DNA of 64,000 bases. Origin: JAUSPI01 sp964454305 (GTDB lineage: Bacteria; Desulfobacterota; Syntrophia; Syntrophales; JADFWA01). Below the pieces are notes generated by a model. The model did no database searches, was not told the origin of the DNA, and worked only from the letters and a program-made list of their open reading frames with translations. The DNA lies in contig CAYVXX010000003.1 in NCBI GenBank assembly GCA_964454305.1, positions 1-64,000 of the forward strand, written 5' to 3'. Each line of letters opens with the position of its first letter. Within the stretch, counting starts at the first letter, position 1. A program made the position numbers and the translations under genes. Below, piece by piece: positions 19,580 to 27,287 of the stretch.

Positions 19580-20533
19580 ATGATGAAACTCTTTAACCCC
19601 GAAATGCCGGTCGATATCGTTTACACCTGGGTGGATGGCAACAGTGAGTCATACCGGTCACTTTATAAGCGATATGCCAAAAAAAACGAAGATCTGAATC
19701 CTGAACGCTATCGTGATGTCTACACCATGTTGAGGTATAGCCTGAGGTCTATTGAAAAATATATCCCATGGTATCGGAATATCTATATAATAACTCAGCG
19801 TCCCCAAGTGCCGGATTGGCTGAAACTCCCTCATCCTCAAGTCAAGGTCATTCACCATGATGAGATTTTCGATTCAGAATACCTGCCGACGTTCAATTCA
19901 AATGTCATTGAAAGCTACATTCACCGGATTCCCGATTTATCCGATTATTTCCTCTATCTCAATGACGATTTCCTCTTCGGCAGAGAGACCTTTAAGGGTG
20001 ATTTTATTACGAATGAAGGGAAAATCAATATCTTTGGGACTCTTTTCGGGGAACGTTTGAAATTCAGGGTTTACGATACCAGGTGGAATATCTTTTCTTA
20101 CGGGTTTGTCGAGCATACACCGTTGTTCATCTGTAAAAAGGCCTGGGAATTGATGTTATCTGAGCAAAAAGAAGAAGTACATAAAACCCGGCTCAACAGG
20201 TTCCGTACAGATTATGATCTCGCCATGGATAAACTTTACCGGTATTATATGCTTTCAAAAATGAGAAATTACTCCCGGGCGGTTCCTGCACTCGAAGTTT
20301 TGAAATATCATCGCTTTCATAAGATTACAAACGGTGTGACCGGACAGAAAAAAGGGATTGACAGGCTGAAAAAGATGAGGCCCAAATTCTATTGTCTCAA
20401 TGATGATCAGCGTCAAAATCCTAATGAAACCGTCGTCAGGCTTGTTAAAAATTTCTTGGACGAAAACTATCCTGAGCCGTCCTCATTTGAACTGAACAGC
20501 GAGCGCATTCCCCGCTGCTTGCGGCGGGGTTAG
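19580..20533 (+). CDS. Stealth-type sugar-phosphate transferase
   Basis: A 317-residue protein with the conserved regions of the Stealth family (bacterial capsular hexose-1-phosphate transferases, related to the GlcNAc-1-phosphotransferase of lysosomal targeting). CR1 reads VDIVYTWVDGN, followed by RDVYTMLRYSLRSIEKYIPW and then CR2 with YFLYLNDDFLFGR. It would transfer a hexose-1-phosphate from a nucleotide sugar to a glycan. It is transcribed alone, divergently from the ABC exporter gene. The last 14 or so residues (from ELNSERIP to the stop) are encoded inside a dispersed repeat that occurs elsewhere in the window, so the natural C-terminus may have been altered by insertion of that repeat. 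There is no clear ribosome binding site before the double ATG at 19580/19583. Confidence 0.8.
   Translation: MMKLFNPEMPVDIVYTWVDGNSESYRSLYKRYAKKNEDLNPERYRDVYTMLRYSLRSIEKYIPWYRNIYIITQRPQVPDWLKLPHPQVKVIHHDEIFDSEYLPTFNSNVIESYIHRIPDLSDYFLYLNDDFLFGRETFKGDFITNEGKINIFGTLFGERLKFRVYDTRWNIFSYGFVEHTPLFICKKAWELMLSEQKEEVHKTRLNRFRTDYDLAMDKLYRYYMLSKMRNYSRAVPALEVLKYHRFHKITNGVTGQKKGIDRLKKMRPKFYCLNDDQRQNPNETVVRLVKNFLDENYPEPSSFELNSERIPRCLRRG
20489..20529 (+). repeat. Dispersed repeat copy 1 (with hairpin)
   Basis: It begins with gaactgaacagcgagcgc and continues through attccccgctgcttgcgg to a GGGG run, so the second half can fold as a GC-rich hairpin. The same unit is present in reverse orientation at 44993-45039, and shortened copies occur at 41147, 45384 and 56816. 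Here it provides the end of the Stealth reading frame. It resembles REP/BIME-type intergenic repeats. Confidence 0.8.
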
Positions 20534-20574
20534 CGAGCGAATAAAAACAACAATCTTCCTTACCAGTCGGAGAT

Positions 20575-20602
20575 TTCCCGCAACTTGTTGCGGGGAGCTT
20601 CA
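20575..20602. terminator. GC hairpin between convergent genes
   Basis: The segment cccgcaacttgttgcgggg forms an 8-bp perfect stem with a two-base loop and is followed by agcttc, matching the other end of the dispersed repeat (gaagctccccgc). It lies between the convergent Stealth and LicD-like genes and could terminate either. There is no strong U-run, so intrinsic termination is uncertain. Confidence 0.45.
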
Positions 20603-20641
20603 AAAGTAGGCGGCCTGTTGTTCCGGGTACTCATACTACGA

Positions 20642-21292
20642 TCATTCAACTTTTTTTGATTTTTTGGGGTGCCAGTATCCTGTTTCCTTGTCCTGCCAGG
20701 CATTTTCTCCTATATACCCGAACATGTGGACGAGATATGTCTCTAACTGGTTCGGCACGAACGTGCTTTCTCCCATAAAAGTTGTCTCTGTAAGAGGGTA
20801 GACGTAATCTTTGGGAAAGGGCTTCAAATCCCCCTGAACGGTGCTCGTGATGTAACACCGCAGTCGGGAAGACAGGTCTTCGTAAAAATAGATATCAGCT
20901 TCCCATCCTTTGTAAGACACATAGAGTTTCGGGCCGGGATGTTTGTAACTGGTATCGTACATTGAAAATCCCCGGGGCAGCCTCCGCCGGTTCTCCCAGA
21001 TTTTTTTATATTCCCTTTCATGTGCCCCGAAGTCGATATCGTAATCATGGCGCATTATTTGGCCCTCTCTGTAATACCCCAGCAGTGTTCCGAATACCAG
21101 CCAGTATTCGACGTCGAGCTCCCGTAAAAAACGGTTGGTCACCTTGAAGAGTTCTTCCAATGCTTTTAGCTTGCCGGAGTTTTTAGCGTTCCAGGGACGG
21201 GAAAAACGGGCATGACGAATTAAAAGTCGAAAATTTCTCCGTATTGCGTCAAAGGCATGCATTGTGTTATATACTTTATTCTGACTGAGCAT
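20642..21292 (-). CDS. LicD-family phosphotransferase-like protein
   Basis: About 216 residues. The nucleotidyltransferase-fold signature of the LicD/fukutin family is clear: WLVFGTLLGYYREGQIM followed by HDYDIDFG, where the DxD acidic pair binds metal, and a later WEADIYFY strand. Established knowledge: LicD enzymes move phosphocholine from CDP-choline onto sugars of teichoic acid or LPS. Next to genes for aminoethylphosphonate synthesis and a cytidylyltransferase-like protein, the obvious suggestion is that this one moves 2-aminoethylphosphonate (from CMP-AEP) onto a sugar. That is inference. The start is unclear: ATG at 21292, ATG at 21262 and a TTG at 21343 are all in frame, none with a good ribosome binding site. 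Confidence 0.75.
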   Translation of the reverse strand: MLSQNKVYNTMHAFDAIRRNFRLLIRHARFSRPWNAKNSGKLKALEELFKVTNRFLRELDVEYWLVFGTLLGYYREGQIMRHDYDIDFGAHEREYKKIWENRRRLPRGFSMYDTSYKHPGPKLYVSYKGWEADIYFYEDLSSRLRCYITSTVQGDLKPFPKDYVYPLTETTFMGESTFVPNQLETYLVHMFGYIGENAWQDKETGYWHPKKSKKVE

Positions 21293-21390
21293 CAAATATC
21301 CATTATCATTTATAGTGATGAAACCGGGCAAAGTGTAGCACAAATAGCCGGTTAAGCAAACTCTTCATGACAATTTTGTGGAGTATGTAA

Positions 21391-22137
21391 ATGAAGGCCA
21401 TTGTCCTGGCGGCGGGTTCCGGAAATCGATTAAGCAGCGCTTTTGATGATCCCAAATGTCTTATTCCAATCGGCGGTATCCCCCTTCTCAAAAGATATCT
21501 TGAAGGCTTTTACGCAGCAGGGATAGATCAAGTCGTACTCGTCGCGGGGTACCGCATGGAAAAGATCGTCGAGTATATTAAAAACCTTTCCGTCGAGTTT
21601 CCTATGCACATCCTTATGAACAAGGATTATGAGAAAGGGAGCATCGTGTCCCTATGGACCGCGGAGGAATGGCTCTCCGGCGATATACTCTTGATGGACG
21701 GTGATCTCTATTTCGAACGGGATTTTCTGTCGAGGGCTATGACGTCCATGAAACAGAATTTCTTTCTAATTGATTCCACTGCTCGAAACGATGGCGAGGC
21801 CGTTATGGTAGGTTTCAGGGAGGGAAGAGCTGTAAATCTTGCACGGGGGCTCTACGGTGAATTCGATCTTGTAGGAGAATGGGCCGGGGGGATAAAACTC
21901 TCCCCCGAAGGGACATCGCTTCTCAGAGACGTTGTATGCCGTCAGATAGAAGAGGGAAATACCGAAAAAGGGTACGAATTTATCGTTCCCCAACTGTTTG
22001 ATATGATAGATCTTTCATATGAGCTGATCGACGGCTGCAACTGGATTGAAATCGATTTTCCCGGTGATATGGAACAGGCTGAAAAAATGGATCAAGGTAT
22101 CAGAAAGAAGGAAAAATCTCATGACAAAAGCGCGTAA
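21391..22137 (+). CDS. Sugar/phosphonate nucleotidyltransferase (LicC/PntC-like)
   Basis: A 248-residue single-domain NTP transferase. The N-terminal motif is intact: VLAAGSGNRL, then PKCLIPIGGIPLL, with MDGDLYF as the metal-binding aspartate motif and a later WIEIDFPGDMEQAE. This is the shape of CTP:phosphocholine cytidylyltransferase (LicC) and of the related aminoethylphosphonate cytidylyltransferase PntC. It is the first gene of the phosphonate operon and its end overlaps the PEP mutase gene by 17 bases, so activation of aminoethylphosphonate as the CMP ester is the best guess. A hexose-1-phosphate nucleotidyltransferase role cannot be excluded from sequence alone. Confidence 0.8.
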   Translation: MKAIVLAAGSGNRLSSAFDDPKCLIPIGGIPLLKRYLEGFYAAGIDQVVLVAGYRMEKIVEYIKNLSVEFPMHILMNKDYEKGSIVSLWTAEEWLSGDILLMDGDLYFERDFLSRAMTSMKQNFFLIDSTARNDGEAVMVGFREGRAVNLARGLYGEFDLVGEWAGGIKLSPEGTSLLRDVVCRQIEEGNTEKGYEFIVPQLFDMIDLSYELIDGCNWIEIDFPGDMEQAEKMDQGIRKKEKSHDKSA

Positions 22138-23782
22138 GTTACGAGAACTGATCGGAAGCCCTCACATTACCCGTGTCGCCGGGGCGCATAATCCTCTCGG
22201 CGCAAAACTAATAGAATCGGCCGGTTTCCCGGCCATCTGGTCCAGCGGGTTGGAAATTTCGGCGGCCCAGGCCCTCCCTGATGCGAATATTCTAACGATG
22301 ACGGAATTCCTGGAAGCCGCCTCATCTATGAGCGATGCCGTGGATATTCCGGTTATAGCCGATTGCGATACAGGATTCGGGAATTCAAACAATGTCATCC
22401 ATATGGTTAAGAGGTACGAAAAGGCCGGAATTGCCGCTGTCTGCATTGAGGATAAGCGTTTCCCCAAGATGAACAGCTTTATTCCGGGCCGGCAGGAACT
22501 GGCAACCATAGCGGAGTTTGTCGGAAGGATCATGGCGGCCAAAAATGCCCAGTCCGATCCCGATTTCATGGTAATCGCCCGGATTGAGGCCTTTATCGCG
22601 GGGCAGGGAATCGAAGAGGCTTTAAAAAGAGGCCACGCGTACGCCGATGCGGGCGCAGACGCGATTCTTATTCATTCCAAATCACAAAACCCCGATGAAA
22701 TATACGAATTTGCAGCGAGATGGGACAGGGAGCTTCCGCTGGTGGCAATTCCCACGACGTACTATAACGTTACAACCGAGGAGTTGGAGAAAGCGGGATT
22801 TGCGGTTGTTATCTATGCCAACCAGGGAATGAGGGCAGCCCTTCGTGCCATGAGGGAGACCTTTGAAGAAATATACCGGGCGGGTACCTCACGAACCGTG
22901 GAAACGGAGATAGCCTCTCTTCAGGAGATTTTTGAAATCCAGGATATACAGGGCATGAAGGATGCCGAGAAACTCTATATGCACACTGGAAATCAGGAGG
23001 TTGTTGCCGTTATTCCTGCTGCGGGTGACCACCTGGAAGAATATTCCATGAAGGAAATTTCTTCGGATATTCCCATAGCTGCCCTCGATATCAACGGGAA
23101 AACGCTCCTTCAAAGACAGGTTGAAACGCTTAACAAGTCCGGGATACAGGAGATTCATGTGATCGGGGGATACAAAAAGGATCGGATAGATGCAAAGAAC
23201 GTTCATCTCCTCGAAAACATTGAATATGAAAATACGGGAATGCTTCATTCCATTATGTGTGCCCGTGACTTCATTCAGGGAAAGGTTTTCGTAGTATATG
23301 GTGATATCCTTTTCGATCGGGTTCTCCTCGAAGAACTTCTCCAGGTGGAGGAGGATATCGTGATTCTGGTTGATCCTAATTATGACGCAAAGAAGTATGG
23401 TTCGGAAAAGAAGATTGATCTTGTTATTTCTGAAGGGAGGCCGATAAAGACAAAACGGAGATTGAGAGAGACTCCCCTAAGTAAGGTTTTAAAAATCGGA
23501 CTTGACGTCAATCCTTCGGAGGCCCATTATGAATTTCCCGGCTTGATGGCACTCTCGCCGAGGGGCAGTGAAATCGTAAAGGAAGTTTACGAATCGGCCT
23601 CAAAGCGTTATGGGGGAAAGCCGTTTCACAGCGCCCCCAATTTTGAAAGAGCCGTGTTGGCCGACCTGCTACAGGAGATTGTCAACGCCGGGCATCCTGT
23701 CGTATGTATGGAAAGTGATTCCGGATGGCTGGAGGTTCATTCAATGGATGACTACAAACTGGCCTGTTCCATGACCAGATAA
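22121..23782 (+). CDS. pepM: Phosphoenolpyruvate mutase fused to a nucleotidyltransferase-like domain
   Basis: A 553-residue fusion. Residues about 1-290 are a PEP mutase of the isocitrate lyase superfamily: the diagnostic EDKRFPKMNS motif lies at residues 110-119, with DCDTGFGN upstream and IARIEAFIAGQG after it. The enzyme rearranges phosphoenolpyruvate to phosphonopyruvate, the entry step of nearly all phosphonate synthesis. Residues about 318-553 have a nucleotidyltransferase fold (VYGDILFD, later SGWLEVHSMDDYKLA) but the normal G-loop and PK motif are degraded (IPAAGDHLEEY, DIPIAALDINGKTLL), so this part may be catalytically dead. The ATG at 22121 has an AGAAGGA site and overlaps the previous gene. 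Confidence 0.93.
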   Translation: MTKARKLRELIGSPHITRVAGAHNPLGAKLIESAGFPAIWSSGLEISAAQALPDANILTMTEFLEAASSMSDAVDIPVIADCDTGFGNSNNVIHMVKRYEKAGIAAVCIEDKRFPKMNSFIPGRQELATIAEFVGRIMAAKNAQSDPDFMVIARIEAFIAGQGIEEALKRGHAYADAGADAILIHSKSQNPDEIYEFAARWDRELPLVAIPTTYYNVTTEELEKAGFAVVIYANQGMRAALRAMRETFEEIYRAGTSRTVETEIASLQEIFEIQDIQGMKDAEKLYMHTGNQEVVAVIPAAGDHLEEYSMKEISSDIPIAALDINGKTLLQRQVETLNKSGIQEIHVIGGYKKDRIDAKNVHLLENIEYENTGMLHSIMCARDFIQGKVFVVYGDILFDRVLLEELLQVEEDIVILVDPNYDAKKYGSEKKIDLVISEGRPIKTKRRLRETPLSKVLKIGLDVNPSEAHYEFPGLMALSPRGSEIVKEVYESASKRYGGKPFHSAPNFERAVLADLLQEIVNAGHPVVCMESDSGWLEVHSMDDYKLACSMTR

Positions 23783-23794
23783 GGTTTGACCGCT

Positions 23795-24283
23795 ATGATT
23801 TCCCCAGATTCGTTTTGGAGCTATTTAAAAAGTAAGAATTTTACGTTTTTCTCCGGGGTTCCCTGTTCCATCCTGAAAGGCATTCTCAATGCGGCCCTCT
23901 CGGACCCGGAAATCACCTATATTCCGGCAGTACGGGAAAACGCCGCTCTCGGTGTTGCGAGCGGGGCCTATCTTGCGGGACGGAAAAGCGGCATATTGAT
24001 TCAAAATTCCGGACTGGGCAACAGTATAAACGGCCTGACCTCATTCAACCTGATCTACAGGATTCCGGTTCTCATGTTCATAACCTGGCGCGGGTATGAG
24101 GGTAAGGATGCTCCGGAACACATCATAATGGGAGAGAAGACCACAGGGCTCCTCGAGATGTTAAACATTCCGCATGTCGTGATGAGTGAACATTTTGAGG
24201 GGGAGATCGATTGGGCCGTCCGTGAGATGGAAGAGCGATCCTTACCCGTTGCCATCATTCTGAAGAAGGGACTCATCGAATGA
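23795..24283 (+). CDS. Phosphonopyruvate decarboxylase, N-terminal (Pyr) subunit
   Basis: A 162-residue protein equal to the pyrimidine-binding half of thiamine-diphosphate decarboxylases. FFSGVPCSILKGIL near the start and VRENAALGVASGAYLAG, with the cofactor-activating glutamate, match the N-terminal domain of phosphonopyruvate decarboxylase. With the next gene it should decarboxylate phosphonopyruvate to phosphonoacetaldehyde, the irreversible step that drives the unfavourable mutase reaction. The ATG at 23795 is preferred to a TTG at 23786 because the AAGG site is correctly spaced only from the ATG. Its stop overlaps the start of the second subunit by four bases, implying coupled translation of the two halves. 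Confidence 0.88.
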   Translation: MISPDSFWSYLKSKNFTFFSGVPCSILKGILNAALSDPEITYIPAVRENAALGVASGAYLAGRKSGILIQNSGLGNSINGLTSFNLIYRIPVLMFITWRGYEGKDAPEHIIMGEKTTGLLEMLNIPHVVMSEHFEGEIDWAVREMEERSLPVAIILKKGLIE

Positions 24284-24837
24284 CGCGATCCGAAGCCATC
24301 AAGACAATTCTGAATGTATTGAGAGACGAGGATATTGCCCTTTTCACCACCGGCATGATCAGCCGGGAAGCCTTCGATTATAACGACAGAACGTCCAATT
24401 TTTATATGATCGGATCCATGGGACTCGTCTCATCGGTAGGTCTCGGTATCGCCTTGAATACGGATAGAAGCGTCTTCATCTTCGACGGGGACGGCAGCGC
24501 CTTAATGGATCTCGGCACCATGGCGCTCATTGCCGCCGAGCGCCCTGCCAACCTATTTCATATCGTACTGGACAACGAGTGTTACCAATCGACGGGAAAC
24601 CAGCCCACTATCGCAGAAAAGGTCGATCTCGCCGCGGTGGCGGTGGCCGCGGGGTATGCAAGCGTCTCCACGGTTTCGGATACCGGTGGATTGAAGAATG
24701 AGTTTGAAAAGGTCGACGGGATTTCGGGCCCGTATTTTTTACTTGTCAAGGTGGAAAATGGACGTCCTGAAGATGTATCCAGAGTGGAACATACACCCGA
24801 CTATTTGACCCAACGGCTGAAGGAGGTATTGGAATGA
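24280..24837 (+). CDS. Phosphonopyruvate decarboxylase, C-terminal (PP) subunit
   Basis: A 185-residue protein equal to the diphosphate-binding half of a thiamine-diphosphate enzyme. The GDG motif is FDGDGSALMDLGTM and ends in the LDNE asparagine about 30 residues later, as needed to hold Mg2+ and the cofactor diphosphate. It overlaps both neighbours by four bases (ATGA junctions). Phosphonopyruvate decarboxylases are commonly one chain of about 380 residues; here the function is split in two, as in sulfopyruvate decarboxylase ComD/ComE. Sulfopyruvate as substrate is excluded in practice by the adjoining PEP mutase and aminoethylphosphonate transaminase genes. Confidence 0.88.
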   Translation: MTRSEAIKTILNVLRDEDIALFTTGMISREAFDYNDRTSNFYMIGSMGLVSSVGLGIALNTDRSVFIFDGDGSALMDLGTMALIAAERPANLFHIVLDNECYQSTGNQPTIAEKVDLAAVAVAAGYASVSTVSDTGGLKNEFEKVDGISGPYFLLVKVENGRPEDVSRVEHTPDYLTQRLKEVLE

Positions 24838-25904
24838 TCATTTTGTCACCGGGACCTGCAAATATATCGGAGCGAGTGAGGAACGCAATGCTCCTTCCCG
24901 ACATATGTCACCGCGATTCCGAGTTCAGGGAACTGCTCAAGGAAATAAGAAAAAACATACTGAAAGTATGCAACGTAGGAGATGGCTTCAAGAATGCCGT
25001 CTTCAGCGGATCGGGGACTCTGGCCGTCGAGAGTGCCCTTTCCGCATTGACCGGATGGGACAAAAAGGTTTTGATTATATCGAACGGGGCTTACGGAGAA
25101 AGGGCCTCGGCTATCTGCAGATTGCATGGGGTACCGAACGAAGAGATGCGGCTGCCCTGGGGTGAACTTCCCGATCTCAATAAGGTAGAGGCCGAGCTGA
25201 AAAAAGATCATTTCGGGGCTGTCTACATTGTCCATCACGAAACCACAACGGGACTGCTCAATCCTCTTCCTGACGTTGCTGAAATTGCGCGCCGAAAGGG
25301 AAAACTGATGCTGGTCGACGGCATCAGCAGCATCGCCGGTGAAGCGCTGGACCTTGAAGGCTGGGGTATCGATATGATCACGGGATCGGCCAACAAATGT
25401 ATCCGGGGAGTTCCCGGCGCTTCTTTTGCGGTAGTCAGCGACAGGTTCATAAAGGAGATCGAAGTGTGCCGGAACCCTATCTTTTATGGAGATCTCTTAA
25501 AATACATCGATGCTGAGGGTAACGGCGAGACCCCCTTCACGCCCGCCGTTCAGGTCTTCTATGCCTTCAGGGAAGCCCTCAGGGAGACCCTGGAAGAGGG
25601 GATCGATAACAGGATCAAGCGGTACCGTGTCGTAGCGAAACGGCTCAGAGACGGCCTCGTATCAATCGGTCTTGAATTTTATATTCCTGAAGCGGCAATG
25701 TCCAACACGATGACAGCCGTGTACCTGCCCGACGGGTTTGATTACAAGACACTCCATGATCGCTGTAAGCAGAGGGGATATGTGATTTATCCATCCCAGG
25801 GGGATCTGGCGAGGACGACATTTCGTTTGGGAACCGTGGGGATTATTGCGGAAAGAGATATCGATAATTTCCTGGACGTTTTCCGATCGATCATTCTGCC
25901 CTGA
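24834..25904 (+). CDS. 2-aminoethylphosphonate transaminase (biosynthetic direction)
   Basis: A 356-residue class V aminotransferase. It begins with the characteristic ILSPGPANISERVRNA, has HRDSEFREL after it, a PLP aspartate in LVDGISSIAGE and the Schiff-base Lys188 in GSANKCIRGVPG. This is the PhnW/AEPT family that interconverts phosphonoacetaldehyde and 2-aminoethylphosphonate. In a catabolic setting it would be accompanied by phosphonatase (PhnX), which is absent; here it is the last gene of a PEP mutase-decarboxylase series, so it acts in the direction of aminoethylphosphonate formation. Start and stop overlaps bind it into the operon. Confidence 0.9.
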   Translation: MIILSPGPANISERVRNAMLLPDICHRDSEFRELLKEIRKNILKVCNVGDGFKNAVFSGSGTLAVESALSALTGWDKKVLIISNGAYGERASAICRLHGVPNEEMRLPWGELPDLNKVEAELKKDHFGAVYIVHHETTTGLLNPLPDVAEIARRKGKLMLVDGISSIAGEALDLEGWGIDMITGSANKCIRGVPGASFAVVSDRFIKEIEVCRNPIFYGDLLKYIDAEGNGETPFTPAVQVFYAFREALRETLEEGIDNRIKRYRVVAKRLRDGLVSIGLEFYIPEAAMSNTMTAVYLPDGFDYKTLHDRCKQRGYVIYPSQGDLARTTFRLGTVGIIAERDIDNFLDVFRSIILP

Positions 25905-25937
25905 TATACAAGTGGCAAGAATGAAGGCTTAAAAATA

Positions 25938-26110
25938 CTTTTTTGGAAGGTCAAAGAAACACATTACACTTACAACTGAAGGATTTTATAAAAGTCTCGA
26001 GTTTGAGTATTACGAAAAGAAAGAGAGCGAGCGGGTGTTTGCCGGTAAATGCCTAATTATCGACCACCCATGCAGTATCAACTATCACCCGTCAGGCGAA
26101 ATGCCGCATG
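25938..26110 (+). pseudogene. Possible gene remnant, unrecognised
   Basis: After a stop codon near 25930 one frame stays open to a TGA near 26112 and reads like natural protein (for example TTEGFYKSLEFEYYEKK). It has no start codon or ribosome binding site, and the later part overlaps the end of the foreign-looking GGDEF gene on the other strand. The GFYKSLxF wording is common in GNAT acetyltransferase C-termini, but the piece is too short to assign. It may mark sequence damaged when the 26-28.4 kb segment arrived. Confidence 0.25.
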
Positions 26111-26123
26111 GCTGATTCAGCAT

Positions 26124-27287
26124 TCAAGCTTGCCCATCGAAGAAGCGGATTGTATTGCGCCCGCCTTCCTTCGCTTGATACATCGCTATATCGGCCCCCT
26201 TGATGATCTCTTCCTGGCTGGCTACATGATTGATAAACAGCACCACGCCGATACTCGATGTGCAATGATGTTCCACCGTGGTTTCTGCATCCCCTTCATG
26301 TTTGCACGTTAATAAATAAGGTTCCGCCAGAACGGTGCGGATTTTTTCGGCGACAACGCCTGCATGCGCAATAGATAGTTCTTTATTCTCGTCCAACTCG
26401 CTGAGCATCACCACGAACTCATCGCCACCAAAACGTGCGACGGTGTCCATTTCACGCACACAACGGGTGATGCGATGTGCCACTTCGATTAGCAGCAAAT
26501 CACCCACATCATGTCCGTGCGTATCATTGAGCGGTTTGAAGTTATCCAAATCCAGAAATATCACCGTGCCATAACGTCCGCTGCGTTTGCTGGCGGCCAT
26601 CGCCTGCCCCAGGCGGTCGTTTAGCAGGCGGCGATTGGGAAGTCGTGTCAAGGTGTCATAGAAAGCAAGGTTGCGAACCTGTTCCTCGGCTTTCTTGCGC
26701 TCGGTGATGTCCTCCGTAATGCCAATCAGTTTTTCAACGCTGTCATTACTGTTCATGATGGGAACAAAGCAGGATTTCCAAATCTGTCCCCGCGGTCCGC
26801 TGGCTATAAATTCGAAGTGGCTGGTTTCCCCGGCATACGCTTTGGCAAGCAATTTCCCTATGCGCTCCCGGTCGGCAGCGCTGACTCCGTCCAGATATAA
26901 AGAGCCTTGTATCTCGCCTTCCCCTTTGAATCCATGCATGAGAATACCTGCCCGGCTCATGGAGATTATCCTGCCATCCATGTCTATCTCGTGAATGCTC
27001 ACGGGAGAGTTTTCGAGGAGCAGGCGGTGATTATTTTCTCTTTCACGCAAGGCACGGGTGATCTTCTCGGTTTCCAGACGAGCCTCCTCCAGTTCCACGG
27101 TTCGTTGACGCACCTGATCTTCAAGAGTAACTGCGGTCTGGAACAGGTTGAAGTCCGACCCCAGAATACTTGCGTTGCGTTCGGCGCGATTCATCAATGA
27201 CTGAATGATCTTGTTAAGACGTGCGATCTCGGCCTGCAAGGCCTGTTCGTTCGCGCCGGATACCGGCGGCCCCACTTGGTCAGGCAT
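26124..27287 (-). CDS. PAS-GGDEF diguanylate cyclase
   Basis: A 387-residue protein with an N-terminal coiled-coil-like helix (about 10-90), a PAS domain (about 95-215: ENSPVSIHEIDMDGRIISMS, then the PAC-like GITEDITERKKAEEQV) and a GGDEF domain (about 220-387: LAFYDTLTRLPNRRLL, active loop RFGGDEFVVML). The loop is intact, so cyclic-di-GMP synthesis is expected. There is no EAL domain. The ATG at 27287 has a GAGGGA site and overlaps the end of the FIST gene by eight bases, so sensor and cyclase are coupled. The wording of the protein and its higher-GC codon choice look like Beta- or Gammaproteobacteria and unlike the flanking genes, suggesting transfer. Confidence 0.85.
   Translation of the reverse strand: MPDQVGPPVSGANEQALQAEIARLNKIIQSLMNRAERNASILGSDFNLFQTAVTLEDQVRQRTVELEEARLETEKITRALRERENNHRLLLENSPVSIHEIDMDGRIISMSRAGILMHGFKGEGEIQGSLYLDGVSAADRERIGKLLAKAYAGETSHFEFIASGPRGQIWKSCFVPIMNSNDSVEKLIGITEDITERKKAEEQVRNLAFYDTLTRLPNRRLLNDRLGQAMAASKRSGRYGTVIFLDLDNFKPLNDTHGHDVGDLLLIEVAHRITRCVREMDTVARFGGDEFVVMLSELDENKELSIAHAGVVAEKIRTVLAEPYLLTCKHEGDAETTVEHHCTSSIGVVLFINHVASQEEIIKGADIAMYQAKEGGRNTIRFFDGQA

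Noticed and set aside
20642..21343. TTG start giving a 233-residue LicD-like protein
   Set aside because: The extra residues are not LicD-like and no ribosome binding site precedes the TTG; internal ATGs are more plausible.
23786..23794. TTG start for the first decarboxylase subunit
   Set aside because: The AAGG site is only two bases from the TTG but ten from the ATG at 23795.
24834..25904. Phosphonate catabolism (PhnW-PhnX) as the role of the transaminase
   Set aside because: No phosphonatase gene is present and the transaminase is coupled to PEP mutase and phosphonopyruvate decarboxylase, which only make sense for synthesis.
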